From positions 62,001 to 126,000 of the forward strand of contig CADCUI010000020.1 of assembly GCA_902805845.1 (NCBI GenBank): a stretch of 64,000 bases of DNA, in the 5' to 3' direction. The position numbers and the translations under genes were made by a program. The number at the start of each line of letters is the position of its first letter. The first letter of the stretch is position 1. Origin of the DNA: an uncultured Nocardioidaceae bacterium (GTDB lineage Bacteria; Actinomycetota; Actinomycetes; Propionibacteriales; Nocardioidaceae). The notes under the pieces are model-generated. The model made no database searches. It worked only from the letters and a program-made list of their open reading frames with translations, and was not told the origin of the DNA. This document shows, piece by piece, positions 54,886 to 64,000 of this stretch.

Positions 54886-54974
54886 GCGACCGGTACCGGC
54901 GCCCGCCGGGCCGACCGTCCCGGTAGCCGTCCGGTCACCGGCCAGAAGGTCCACCAGGGGGCACTTCGGCATCG

Positions 54975-54989
54975 CGCACACGGTGTGCG
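54975..54989. repeat. Odd-centred palindrome related to the 52-bp repeat family
   Basis: CGCACAC-G-GTGTGCG is an exact palindrome of 7 bp arms around one base, followed by GTTTCGC, resembling the start of the 52-bp repeat near 29050. It lies 43 bp upstream of the PH-domain gene and may be a further diverged copy or a separate operator. Confidence 0.4.
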
Positions 54990-55031
54990 GTTTCGCGGCT
55001 CGAGCCTCAATCACCGCACTAGGGTGAAATC

Positions 55032-55406
55032 ATGATCGACTTCCAGAACGGAACCTGGGTCAAGCTAGGTCCGATCGACCCGCAATCTCTCTCGGGTGAG
55101 CTGCAGCCCCTCCTGGTTCAGGGTGAGCAGGTGCATCTCGCTTTTAGAGGAATGCGCGACTCTGTTGTGTTCACCGACAAGCGTCTGATCTCCATCAACG
55201 TGCAGGGCATGACGGGGAAGAAGCGGGACTACACCTCCCTTCCGCTCAACAAGATCCAGGCCTGGAGTGTGGAGACGGCGGGCACGTTCGACCTCGACTC
55301 CGAGCTCGAGCTCTGGTTCAGTGGTCTGGGAAAAGTGCGGCTCGAGTTCAAGGGCAACGTGAATATCCGACACCTCAGCCAGCTCATCGGCCACCACGTC
55401 CTCTGA
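55032..55406 (+). CDS. Bacterial PH-domain protein
   Basis: The 124-residue protein is a bacterial pleckstrin-homology-like domain (YvbH/DUF1696 kind): FTDKRLISINVQGMTGKKRDYTSLPLNKIQAWSVE is the typical strand pattern, with a C-terminal helix (RHLSQLIGHHVL). It has no signal peptide or membrane helix. Its base composition is noticeably lower in G+C than that of its neighbours, and it stands alone between two gaps, so recent acquisition is possible. No role can be assigned. Confidence 0.8.
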   Translation: MIDFQNGTWVKLGPIDPQSLSGELQPLLVQGEQVHLAFRGMRDSVVFTDKRLISINVQGMTGKKRDYTSLPLNKIQAWSVETAGTFDLDSELELWFSGLGKVRLEFKGNVNIRHLSQLIGHHVL

Positions 55407-55660
55407 GGAAGCGCCCGTCGCCGGCGCTACGACCACGTCCGGCAAAGTCGCTGGAGAGGTCGAGTCACCCGGTGTAGGAGCGGAGGGCGGAGTTCACGAC
55501 GACCACGCCGACGCCGTACTTTCGATCGAACGCTTCTTTCAGGGTGGCGTCGTCGTAGACGACCTCGAGGTCCTGGCCGGGTGTCGTATCGACGGGCGTG
55601 CGTTCGTGGAGAAGGTGAGCGGCAGCCGCCCGGGCTGCTCGGGACCAAGGGGAGCTGCAG

Positions 55661-56047
55661 ATGACGACGTACCTGATCGCCTTCAACGACGAGTGGGTGC
55701 CTGACCTCACGTTGGAGGAGCTGCGCGCGAGGGGCAAGGCCGGCAGGGCCGTGATCGAGGAGATGACGACCGCCGGTGTCTTTGTCTTCAGCGACGGTGG
55801 CCTGGACGCGTCGACTGTCGTGTGCAGCGTCGACGCGAGCAGCGGCTCGCCCGTCTTCACCGACGGGCCGTACGTCGAGACCAAGGAGCACCTTGGCGGC
55901 TTCGCCGTCGTGGACGTGCCCGACGATGCCGAGGCTCGCTACTGGGCCGGCAGGATCGCGGTCGCGGTCGGCTGGCCGCAGGAGGTGCACCGCTTCCCGA
56001 CTTTCGCGCAGCTCATGTCCGGAACCCGGTCCCAGGGGTCGACCTGA
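55661..56047 (+). CDS. YciI-family protein
   Basis: The 128-residue protein has a YciI/YCII-like ferredoxin fold (TYLIAFNDEWV at the start; GSPVFTDGPYVETKEHLGGFAVVDV in the middle). The family is often encoded next to ECF sigma factors of the ECF41/42 kind, but no such gene is adjacent here. ATG 55661 follows GGGAGCTG by 5 bases. Function unknown. It is convergent with guaA, 57 bases away. Confidence 0.85.
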   Translation: MTTYLIAFNDEWVPDLTLEELRARGKAGRAVIEEMTTAGVFVFSDGGLDASTVVCSVDASSGSPVFTDGPYVETKEHLGGFAVVDVPDDAEARYWAGRIAVAVGWPQEVHRFPTFAQLMSGTRSQGST

Positions 56048-56104
56048 CCGGGACGTTCTGATGACCGTCGCCCCGCACGGGGTGACGGGTCACGCCGAGG
56101 GGGA

Positions 56105-57673
56105 CTACTCCCACTCGATGGTGCCCGGCGGCTTGCTGGTGACGTCGAGGGTCACCCGGTTGACCTCGCGGACCTCGTTGGTGATGCGGGTCGAGATGGC
56201 CTCGACGACGTCGTACGGCAGGCGCGCCCAGTCCGCGGTCATCGCGTCCTCCGACGTGACGGGCCGGAGGACGACGGGATGGCCGTAGGTGCGGCCGTCA
56301 CCCTGCACGCCGACCGACCGCACGTCTCCGAGCAGCACCACGGGGAACTGCCAGATGTCCCGGTCGAGTCCCGCGCGGGTGAGCTCCTCGCGGGCGATGG
56401 CGTCGGCCTCGCGGAGGATCTGGAGGCGTTCGTGCGTGACCTCCCCGATGATCCGGATCCCCAGACCCGGTCCGGGGAACGGGTGCCGCCACACGATCTC
56501 CGGCGGCAGCCCGAGCTGCTCGCCGACGAGCCGCACCTCGTCCTTGAACAACGTCCGCAGCGGTTCGACCAGCTCGAACTCGAGGTCCTCGGGGAGCCCG
56601 CCGACGTTGTGGTGGGACTTGATGCTCGCGGTCCCGCTGCCGCCGCCGGACTCCACGACGTCGGGGTAGAGGGTCCCCTGGACGAGGAACTGCACCTTCT
56701 CGCCCTGTGCCGCGGCCTCGCCCACGATGTCGCGCTCGGCCTGCTCGAAGACCCGGATGAACTCCCGGCCGATGATCTTGCGCTTCTCCTCGGGGTCGGT
56801 GACACCCGAGAGCGCACCGAGGAAGCGCTGCTCGGCGTCCACCACGTGCAGGTCCACGCCGGTCGCGGCGACGAAGTCCCGCTCGACCTGCTCGGGCTCT
56901 CCCTTGCGCAGCAGCCCGTGGTCGACGAACACGCAGGTCAACCGGTCACCGATGGCCCGCTGGACGAGCGCGGCGGCCACCGCGGAGTCGACACCGCCCG
57001 AGAGCCCGCAGATCGCGCGCCGGTCACCCACCTGGTGCTGGATGGAGGCGACCTGCTCCTCGACGATGTTGACCATCGTCCACGTGGGCCGGCAGCCCGC
57101 GATCCGGTGGAGGAAGTGCTCGAGCACCTTCTGCCCGTGCTCGGTGTGGAGCACCTCCGGGTGCCACTGGACGCCGGCGAGCCCGCGGTCGACGTCCTCG
57201 AACGCCGCTACCGGCGAGCCCTCGGTCGAGGCCAGCACCGCGAATCCCTCGGGTGCCGCGACGACGGAGTCACCGTGGCTCATCCACACCCGGTGCTGGG
57301 CAGGCACCTCGGCGAGCAGCGTGCCGGCCGAGCCGACCTCCACCGACGTGCGCCCGAACTCCGAACGCCCGGTCCGGCGCACCTCGCCGCCGAGGGACTG
57401 CGCCATCGCCTGGAAGCCGTAGCACATGCCGAACACCGGTACGCCGGAGGTGAACACGTCCGAGGGCACCTGAGGAGCGTCCGGCGCGTAGACCGAGGAC
57501 GGGCCACCGGAGAGGATGATCGCCTTCGGCCGGCGGGCCAGGAGGTCCTCGACCGGCGTCGTGTGCGGCACGATCTCGGAGTAGACACGCGCCTCGCGGA
57601 CGCGTCGGGCGATCAGCTGTGCGTACTGCGCCCCGAAGTCGACGACGAGGACCAGATCGTGATCGGTGGACAC
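56105..57673 (-). CDS. guaA: GMP synthase (glutamine-hydrolysing)
   Basis: The 522-residue enzyme converts XMP to GMP. The class I glutamine amidotransferase part (about 1-195) has C84 in [10 protein letters not shown] and a GVQWHPEV histidine; the ATP pyrophosphatase part has the P-loop [13 protein letters not shown] and the C-terminal [13 protein letters not shown] ... IEWE dimerisation segment. The GTG at 57673 is chosen; an upstream TG-start frame exists but adds unrelated residues. It is last of the codirectional set with guaB and guaB3, with glpD just upstream. Confidence 0.97.
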   Translation of the reverse strand: MSTDHDLVLVVDFGAQYAQLIARRVREARVYSEIVPHTTPVEDLLARRPKAIILSGGPSSVYAPDAPQVPSDVFTSGVPVFGMCYGFQAMAQSLGGEVRRTGRSEFGRTSVEVGSAGTLLAEVPAQHRVWMSHGDSVVAAPEGFAVLASTEGSPVAAFEDVDRGLAGVQWHPEVLHTEHGQKVLEHFLHRIAGCRPTWTMVNIVEEQVASIQHQVGDRRAICGLSGGVDSAVAAALVQRAIGDRLTCVFVDHGLLRKGEPEQVERDFVAATGVDLHVVDAEQRFLGALSGVTDPEEKRKIIGREFIRVFEQAERDIVGEAAAQGEKVQFLVQGTLYPDVVESGGGSGTASIKSHHNVGGLPEDLEFELVEPLRTLFKDEVRLVGEQLGLPPEIVWRHPFPGPGLGIRIIGEVTHERLQILREADAIAREELTRAGLDRDIWQFPVVLLGDVRSVGVQGDGRTYGHPVVLRPVTSEDAMTADWARLPYDVVEAISTRITNEVREVNRVTLDVTSKPPGTIEWE

Positions 57674-57720
57674 GGCTCGCAGTCTAGTCCCGGGACACCC
57701 CAACCCTTTCGGGTGCGCCG

Positions 57721-59433
57721 TCACGGCCGGTCAGGCGCCCGCACCCGCGCCTCGTGGGCCTCCCGGTCGGTGAGGTGCGACTGGCTGTCACGCTCGGCCG
57801 CGACCCGGCGCCGGTAGTGGTCGACCTCGGCATCGATCCTCGCGTCGTCCCAGTCGAGAGCCGTCGCCATCAGCTCCGCGGCCGGACGCGCCGCCGCCAG
57901 CCCGCGGTCGTGCGTCTCGATCGAGATGCGGGTCCGCCGGGTGAGGACGTCGTCGAGGTGGCGGGCGCCCTCATGGGTGACCGCATAGACCACCTCGGCC
58001 CGCAGGTAGTCCCCGGCACCCGGGAGGGGCCGCCCCAGTCCCGAATCCTGGCCGATCATCGCCAGGAGCTCGTCGACCAGGTCACCGAACCTGCCCAGGA
58101 GGTGCTCGACCTGGCTCACCGACAGTCCGGAGGAACCCGCGAGGGCCGCCTTCTGGTTGCGCCTGGCCTCGAAGCCCTCGGCGCCGACGAGCGGAACCCG
58201 GTCGGTGATGCTGGCAGGGACCTCGCCGTCGAGATCGGCGGCGGCCGCGTCGACCGCGTCACTGGCCATCACGCGGTACGTCGTGTACTTGCCGCCCGCC
58301 ACCAGGACGAGACCCGGCACGGGGGTGACGACGGTGTGCTCGCGGGAGATGTGGCTGGTCGACTCCGACTCACCCTGGAGCAGCGGCCGCAGCCCGGCGT
58401 ACACCCCCACGACGTCGTCGTGCCCGAGCGGCTCCCGCAGGACCTGGTTGACCCGGTCGAGCAGGTAGTCGATGTCGGCCCGTGAGGCGGCGGGATGCGC
58501 CTTGTCGAGCTGCCACGGCGTGTCCGTGGTGCCGAGAATCCAGTGGCGTCCCCAAGGGATGACGAACAGCACCGAGAGCGACGTCCGCAGGATGATCCCC
58601 GAGGACGACGGGATGCGTTCGCGCGGGACGACGAGGTGGATGCCCTTGCTGGCCCGCACCTCCAGCGCTCCGCGGCCGGCCATCTCCTGGATCTCGTCGG
58701 TCCAGACGCCCGCGGCGTTGACCACGACCCGGGCACGCACGGTGAGCTCCTGCCCGGTCTCGAGATCGTGGGCGTGGACGCCGGTGACCCGCCCGCCGTC
58801 GCGCAGGAAGCCTGTCACCCGGGTCCGGGTGGCGACGTGGGCGCCGTGGTGGGCGGCGGTGCGGGCGACGTTCAGCGTGTGGCGCGCGTCGTCGACCTGG
58901 CAGTCGTAGTACTGCACCGCCCCGGTGAGCGAGTCCGGCCGCAGCGCGGGGACCACGGCGAGTGCCTGCCGCCGGGTGAGGTGGCGGTGGCGGGGCACTC
59001 CGACCCGGTGCCGCCCGGCAGCCGCACCCGCGCCCGCCATGGCGTCGTAGAGGACCATGCCGGCACCGACGTAGGGCCGCTCCCGACGCGAGGTCAGCGG
59101 GTAGAGGAACGGCACCGGCCGGACCAGGTGCGGCGCCAGCCTGGTGAGCAGCAGGCCACGCTCTCGCAGCGCCTCACGCACCAGGCCGAAGTGGAGCAGC
59201 TCGAGGTAGCGCAGTCCCCCGTGGAGGAGCTTGCTCGACCGTGACGAGGTGCCGGACGCCAGGTCGCGCTGCTCCAGCAGCCCGCACGACAGCCCCCGGG
59301 TGACCGCGTCGAGCGCCACACCGGCGCCGGTGACACCGCCTCCGACGACGAGCACGTCGAGCCCCGGCCCCTCGGCGCCTGTCATCGCCGCCAGCGCGGC
59401 CGCCCGGGCGTCGGGGCTGAGTGCAGATGTCAT
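57721..59433 (-). CDS. glpD: Aerobic glycerol-3-phosphate dehydrogenase
   Basis: The 570-residue FAD protein oxidises glycerol 3-phosphate to dihydroxyacetone phosphate and passes electrons to menaquinone. FAD motif [21 protein letters not shown] (about 27-47), [14 protein letters not shown], and the C-terminal DAO-C domain with [24 protein letters not shown] are typical of GlpD. Length matches (about 560-580). It sits between guaA and guaB3 on the same strand with 30-50 bp gaps. No glpK or glpF is next to it. Confidence 0.96.
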   Translation of the reverse strand: MTSALSPDARAAALAAMTGAEGPGLDVLVVGGGVTGAGVALDAVTRGLSCGLLEQRDLASGTSSRSSKLLHGGLRYLELLHFGLVREALRERGLLLTRLAPHLVRPVPFLYPLTSRRERPYVGAGMVLYDAMAGAGAAAGRHRVGVPRHRHLTRRQALAVVPALRPDSLTGAVQYYDCQVDDARHTLNVARTAAHHGAHVATRTRVTGFLRDGGRVTGVHAHDLETGQELTVRARVVVNAAGVWTDEIQEMAGRGALEVRASKGIHLVVPRERIPSSSGIILRTSLSVLFVIPWGRHWILGTTDTPWQLDKAHPAASRADIDYLLDRVNQVLREPLGHDDVVGVYAGLRPLLQGESESTSHISREHTVVTPVPGLVLVAGGKYTTYRVMASDAVDAAAADLDGEVPASITDRVPLVGAEGFEARRNQKAALAGSSGLSVSQVEHLLGRFGDLVDELLAMIGQDSGLGRPLPGAGDYLRAEVVYAVTHEGARHLDDVLTRRTRISIETHDRGLAAARPAAELMATALDWDDARIDAEVDHYRRRVAAERDSQSHLTDREAHEARVRAPDRP

Positions 59434-59466
59434 CGCCGGGCCAGTCTGCCAGCGGCTGCCAGGCCG

Positions 59467-60573
59467 CTACTGGATGACGATCTCCACCCGCTGGAACTCC
59501 TTGAGCTCGGTGTAGCCCGTCATCGCCATCGCCCGGCGCAGCGCACCGATGAGGTTGAGGGTGCCGTCGGCGGTGTTCGAGGGGCCGAACATGATCTCCG
59601 CCAGCGTGCCGGCGGTGCCGATCGCGATGCGCTCGCCGCGCGGAAGGCTGTGGTGCCAGGCCTCCGACCCCCAGTGGTGAGCGCCGCCGGGCGCCTCGGT
59701 GGCGCGCGCCAGCGGCGAGCCGATCATGACCGCGTCCGACCCGCAGGCGATCGCCTTGGCCAGGTCGCCCGAGCGGCCGATCGAGCCGTCCGCGATGACA
59801 TGGACGTAGCGGCCGCCGGACTCGTCGAGGTAGTCCCGGCGCGCCGCTGCCACGTCGGCGACGGCGCTGGCCATCGGCACCGCCAGGCCCAGCACCGTCC
59901 GGGTCGTGTGCGCCGCTCCCCCGCCGAACCCCACGAGGACGCCCGCGGCTCCGGTGCGCATGAGGTGCAGCGCCGCCTGGTACGTCGCGCAGCCGCCGAC
60001 GATGACCGGCACGTCGAGCTCGTAGATGAACTCCTTGAGGTTCAGTGGCTCGGCCTGCCCCGACACGTGCTCCGCCGACACCGTCGTACCCCGGATCACG
60101 AACATGTCGACGCCCGCGTCGACGACGGTCTTGGCGAACTCCTGCGTCCGCTGGGGCGACAGGCTGCCCGCCACGGTGATGCCGGCCTCGCGGAGCTCGT
60201 GGAGCCGCAGCGTGATCAGCTCGGGCTTCACCGGCTCGCGGTAGATCTCCTGGAGCCGGCGGGTCGCGGCACGCTCGTCGAGCCCGGCCACCTCGGCCAG
60301 CAGTCCGCTGGGGTCCTCGTAGCGGGTCCACAGCCCCTCGAGGTCGAGGACGCCCAGCCCTCCGAGCCGACCGAAGGCGACGGCGGTCGCCGGCGACATG
60401 ACCGAGTCCATGGGCGCCGCCATGACCGGGATGTCGAACCGGTAGGCGTCGATCTGCCACGCGGTCGAGACCTCTTCGGGATCGCGGGTGCGCCGGGAGG
60501 GGACGATCGCGATGTCGTCGAAGGACCATGCTCTGCGGCCGCGCTTGGCGCGGCCGATCTCGATCTCCTGCAC
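59467..60573 (-). CDS. guaB3: GuaB3-family IMP dehydrogenase-related protein
   Basis: The 368-residue protein has an IMPDH/GMP-reductase barrel but no CBS domains. The flexible loop where IMPDH has the catalytic cysteine (GPGSICTTR) reads GFGGGAAHTTRTVLG, with no Cys, as in the actinobacterial GuaB3 (Rv3410c-like) family. It is therefore unlikely to do the IMP-to-XMP step by the usual way; its true role is unsettled. It follows the M20 amidohydrolase gene by 9 bases. Confidence 0.92.
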   Translation of the reverse strand: MQEIEIGRAKRGRRAWSFDDIAIVPSRRTRDPEEVSTAWQIDAYRFDIPVMAAPMDSVMSPATAVAFGRLGGLGVLDLEGLWTRYEDPSGLLAEVAGLDERAATRRLQEIYREPVKPELITLRLHELREAGITVAGSLSPQRTQEFAKTVVDAGVDMFVIRGTTVSAEHVSGQAEPLNLKEFIYELDVPVIVGGCATYQAALHLMRTGAAGVLVGFGGGAAHTTRTVLGLAVPMASAVADVAAARRDYLDESGGRYVHVIADGSIGRSGDLAKAIACGSDAVMIGSPLARATEAPGGAHHWGSEAWHHSLPRGERIAIGTAGTLAEIMFGPSNTADGTLNLIGALRRAMAMTGYTELKEFQRVEIVIQ

Positions 60574-60582
60574 GGTCCGACC

Positions 60583-61746
60583 CTATCGGGAGAGCAGCGC
60601 GGGGTCCTCGGCCACGGCGAGCGCGGTCAGGGCCAGGGCCTTCGCCCCGTCGAGCATCGTCCGGTCTCCGGACTCCGAGACGCAGGCGGCTGCGAACTCG
60701 TGCTGGTGGTTGACCGCGGGCCAGGAGTCGACCGCCATGTCGGCGTGCAGCCCCGGCACCAGCTGGCTGACGTTGCCGAAGTCGGTCGACCCGCTGATCG
60801 GCTCGCCGGCGGGGTCGGGGGCATAGGGCCGACCGATCGCGGCACACGCAGCGGTGAAGGCCGCTGCCAGGCCCGGGTGGGCGTCGATGGGCTCGTACAC
60901 GTGACCCTCGGGGGTGATCTCGACCGTGGTCCCGGTCGCCGTGGCGGCTCCCTCGAGGCAGGCACGGGCCCGTTCCCGCAGGTCGGCCAGGTCGTCGGCG
61001 TCCACGGCGCGCAGGTAGTACGACGCCTCGGCTCGTTCGGGCACGACGTTGGCCGCCGCGCCCCCGTCCACGATCACCCCGTGCACCTGCTGCAGCGGTC
61101 GCAGGTGCTGACGCAGCATCGCCAGGGCGGTGTAGCCCTGCACCACCCCGTCGAGGGCGTTGATGCCCAGCTCGGGGGCGTACGACGCGTGCGAGGCGCG
61201 ACCCCGGTAGACCACCCGCCACTCCTCGATCGCGAGCGCCTTGGGGGCGTAGTCGTCGAACGGCGTGGGGTGCATCATCAGCGCCGCGTCCACGTCCTCG
61301 AAGGCGCCTGCCTTGAGAAGGTCCACCTTGCCGCCGCCGACCTCTTCGGCCGGCGTGCCGAGGATCGTCAGCCGGAGTCCCGCCCGCTCGATGAAGGGGG
61401 CCAGCGCCAGCCCGGCGCCCACGGCCGAGGCGGCGATGACGTTGTGGCCGCAGGCGTGCCCCACCCCCGGGAGGGCGTCGTACTCCGCGCACACGACGAC
61501 GTGCGGACCGGAGCCCCCGAGCCGGGCCGCGAAGGCCGTGGGCTGGCCGTAGGCGCCGCGCTCCACGACGAAGGCGTGCTCCTCGAGGAGGTCGGCACAC
61601 CGGGCTGCGGCGCGGTGCTCGGCATAGGCGAGCTCGGGGTCGGCCGAGATCGCGTGCGAGAGGGCGACGAGACGGGGTGCGAGCCCCTCGACCCGGGTGG
61701 TCACGGCATCGAGCTGTTCCTCGGTCCAGTTCGTCATGGAGGCCAT
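60583..61746 (-). CDS. M20-family amidohydrolase
   Basis: The 387-residue metallohydrolase has the M20 zinc site residues (VCAEYDALPGVGHACGHNV with H and D; HPTPFDDY; EEVGGGKVDLL) and belongs to the aminoacylase/p-aminobenzoyl-glutamate hydrolase-like group. It should cleave an amide such as an N-acyl amino acid. ATG 61746 follows GGGGCAAG; ATG 61737 is three codons in. It lies between guaB and guaB3 and shares their direction, though no link with guanine synthesis is evident. Confidence 0.9.
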   Translation of the reverse strand: MASMTNWTEEQLDAVTTRVEGLAPRLVALSHAISADPELAYAEHRAAARCADLLEEHAFVVERGAYGQPTAFAARLGGSGPHVVVCAEYDALPGVGHACGHNVIAASAVGAGLALAPFIERAGLRLTILGTPAEEVGGGKVDLLKAGAFEDVDAALMMHPTPFDDYAPKALAIEEWRVVYRGRASHASYAPELGINALDGVVQGYTALAMLRQHLRPLQQVHGVIVDGGAAANVVPERAEASYYLRAVDADDLADLRERARACLEGAATATGTTVEITPEGHVYEPIDAHPGLAAAFTAACAAIGRPYAPDPAGEPISGSTDFGNVSQLVPGLHADMAVDSWPAVNHQHEFAAACVSESGDRTMLDGAKALALTALAVAEDPALLSR

Positions 61747-61772
61747 CTTGCCCCTGGTGCGTCGAGCCGCCC

Positions 61773-63323
<1,551 letters not shown>

Positions 63324-63328
63324 TTAGT

Positions 63329-64000
63329 CTACTGGCCGGTGTGAGCCCTCCCGGACGACGCGACGAGTGCCCCGCGCTGGAGCCAGAGGTGTTCCACGTC
63401 ATGCGCGTAGATCACGTGGTGCCCGAGGCGGTAGGGCTCATGCTCCGGCCCGTCGGCGTGACGCTGGAAGACGATGTGCCTGATGGCCTCGGCGAGCCGT
63501 TGCTCGGCGCGCACCAGGACGTCCGCCGCGGTCACGTGGTCGGGTCCGTACGCCTCACAGAGGAGCTGCAGACGTCGCCGTTGCTCGTCCACGGGGAACG
63601 TGGGGGTCTCCGGATTGGCGTCGGCGGTCAGCGGCACGAAGCGGTAGGCCGCGTAGGCGAGGTCCCAGGCGCGGGGTCCGGGCGAGGCGAAGTCCCAGTC
63701 GATGACGCCGCTCAGCCGCTGCTCCCGGAAGACCAGGTTGTACGGCGCGAAGTCGTTGTGGCAGATGACCTCCGCCGGCTGGCCGGTGGGGCTCCTCCAC
63801 ACCGGGTTGTCGGTGCGGAAGTCTGAGGTGGCGTCGTGGGCCCTCCGCAGGGTCCGGCCCACCTCGACCAGGACACGGTCATGCCAGAGCCACTCGGGCA
63901 CGGGGTACAGGGGCACGTCTCCCTCGAGGTAGGAGACCACCTCGCGTCCCCCCGCGTCGTAGCCCAGGGGTTGTGGCGCCAACGTGAAGCCTCGCTCGCG
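63329..64000 (-). CDS. Aminoglycoside-phosphotransferase-fold kinase (5' end outside window)
   Basis: The visible 223 residues show the APH/choline-kinase catalytic core: VICHNDFAPYNLVF (H-x-D-x-x-x-x-N) and VIDWDFASPGPRAWDLA (metal-binding D). Upstream sequence continues in frame to the window edge (ERGFTLAPQPLGYD). Members phosphorylate aminoglycosides, choline, homoserine or unknown small alcohols; nothing here fixes the substrate. It ends 42 bases before guaB on the same strand. Confidence 0.85.
   Translation of the reverse strand, partial: RERGFTLAPQPLGYDAGGREVVSYLEGDVPLYPVPEWLWHDRVLVEVGRTLRRAHDATSDFRTDNPVWRSPTGQPAEVICHNDFAPYNLVFREQRLSGVIDWDFASPGPRAWDLAYAAYRFVPLTADANPETPTFPVDEQRRRLQLLCEAYGPDHVTAADVLVRAEQRLAEAIRHIVFQRHADGPEHEPYRLGHHVIYAHDVEHLWLQRGALVASSGRAHTGQ

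Noticed and set aside
55465-55625. Possible remnant of a small flavin-nucleotide-binding protein gene on the minus strand (ending DATLKEAFDRKYG and on)
   Set aside because: The reading frame has protein-like texture but no start, no full domain and overlaps the leader of the YciI gene; the 254-bp gap otherwise shows nothing recognisable.
59467-60573. Second functional IMP dehydrogenase
   Set aside because: The catalytic cysteine and the CBS domains are absent; it fits GuaB3 instead.

Overview
The window is a high-GC chromosomal segment with dense, often overlapping genes (many 4-base ATGA/GTGA overlaps) and frequent GTG starts. The content points to an actinobacterium of the Nocardioides/Nocardioidaceae type: monomeric NADP isocitrate dehydrogenase, single-anchor SdhCAB, a fused F420 synthase FbiC, a DUF3017/FolD pair, GuaB plus GuaB3, and a perM-purN-purH block near sucCD and pcrA that resembles the mycobacterial Rv0949-Rv0957 neighbourhood. 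The genus is inferred from family resemblance only. I saw no rRNA, tRNA, CRISPR array, insertion sequence or replication origin.

Layout. 1-17.5 kb is central metabolism: icd (cut by the left edge) divergent from mdh; a sulfotransferase-like gene, a DUF3017 membrane protein and folD; a secreted RTX-like repeat protein; perM-purN-purH; kynU; sucCD; sdhCAB. 17.7-25.5 kb holds helicase pcrA, an SDR-CPBP fusion protein in line with a PspC-histidine kinase/LuxR regulator pair, and a divergent PspC protein with a small membrane partner. 25.6-29 kb encodes a heterodimeric ABC exporter with one dead and one canonical ATP site. 29-30.3 kb is a DUF559-type nuclease gene bracketed by palindromic repeats, followed by fbiC, a 2H phosphoesterase and a cytochrome P450 that overlaps it tail to tail.

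35.3-45.2 kb is a carbohydrate locus: a ROK repressor divergent from an eight-protein-type operon of solute-binding protein, two permeases, zinc-type dehydrogenase, Gfo/Idh/MocA oxidoreductase, a GH36 glycosidase and a GH13_18 phosphorylase (seven genes). It resembles the E. coli ycj gulosidase/3-keto-glucoside cluster but with GH36 in place of the GH65 enzyme. 45.2-49 kb carries an ECF sigma factor divergent from a MerR/B12-binding regulator (LitS/LitR-like), an SDR with an altered catalytic residue, a TspO homologue and a GNAT acetyltransferase. 49-56 kb is accessory: small unknown proteins, an aldo/keto reductase behind an 18-bp palindrome, a Rox-like FAD monooxygenase whose promoter carries a sequence resembling the rifamycin-associated element, a divergent MFS-cyclic-nucleotide-domain fusion, a HpcH/HpaI aldolase, a PH-domain protein and a YciI protein. 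56-64 kb is a co-directional run of guaB, an M20 amidohydrolase, guaB3, glpD and guaA, with an aminoglycoside-phosphotransferase-fold kinase running off the right edge.

The most distinctive features not explained by genes are four families of short intergenic repeats: a 22-bp repeat shared by the icd/mdh and sdhB/sucC gaps, a 32-bp-period inverted pair closing the kynU/sucD gap, a 52-bp-period palindrome on both sides of the DUF559 gene, and shorter operator-like arrays at the PspC and TspO promoters.
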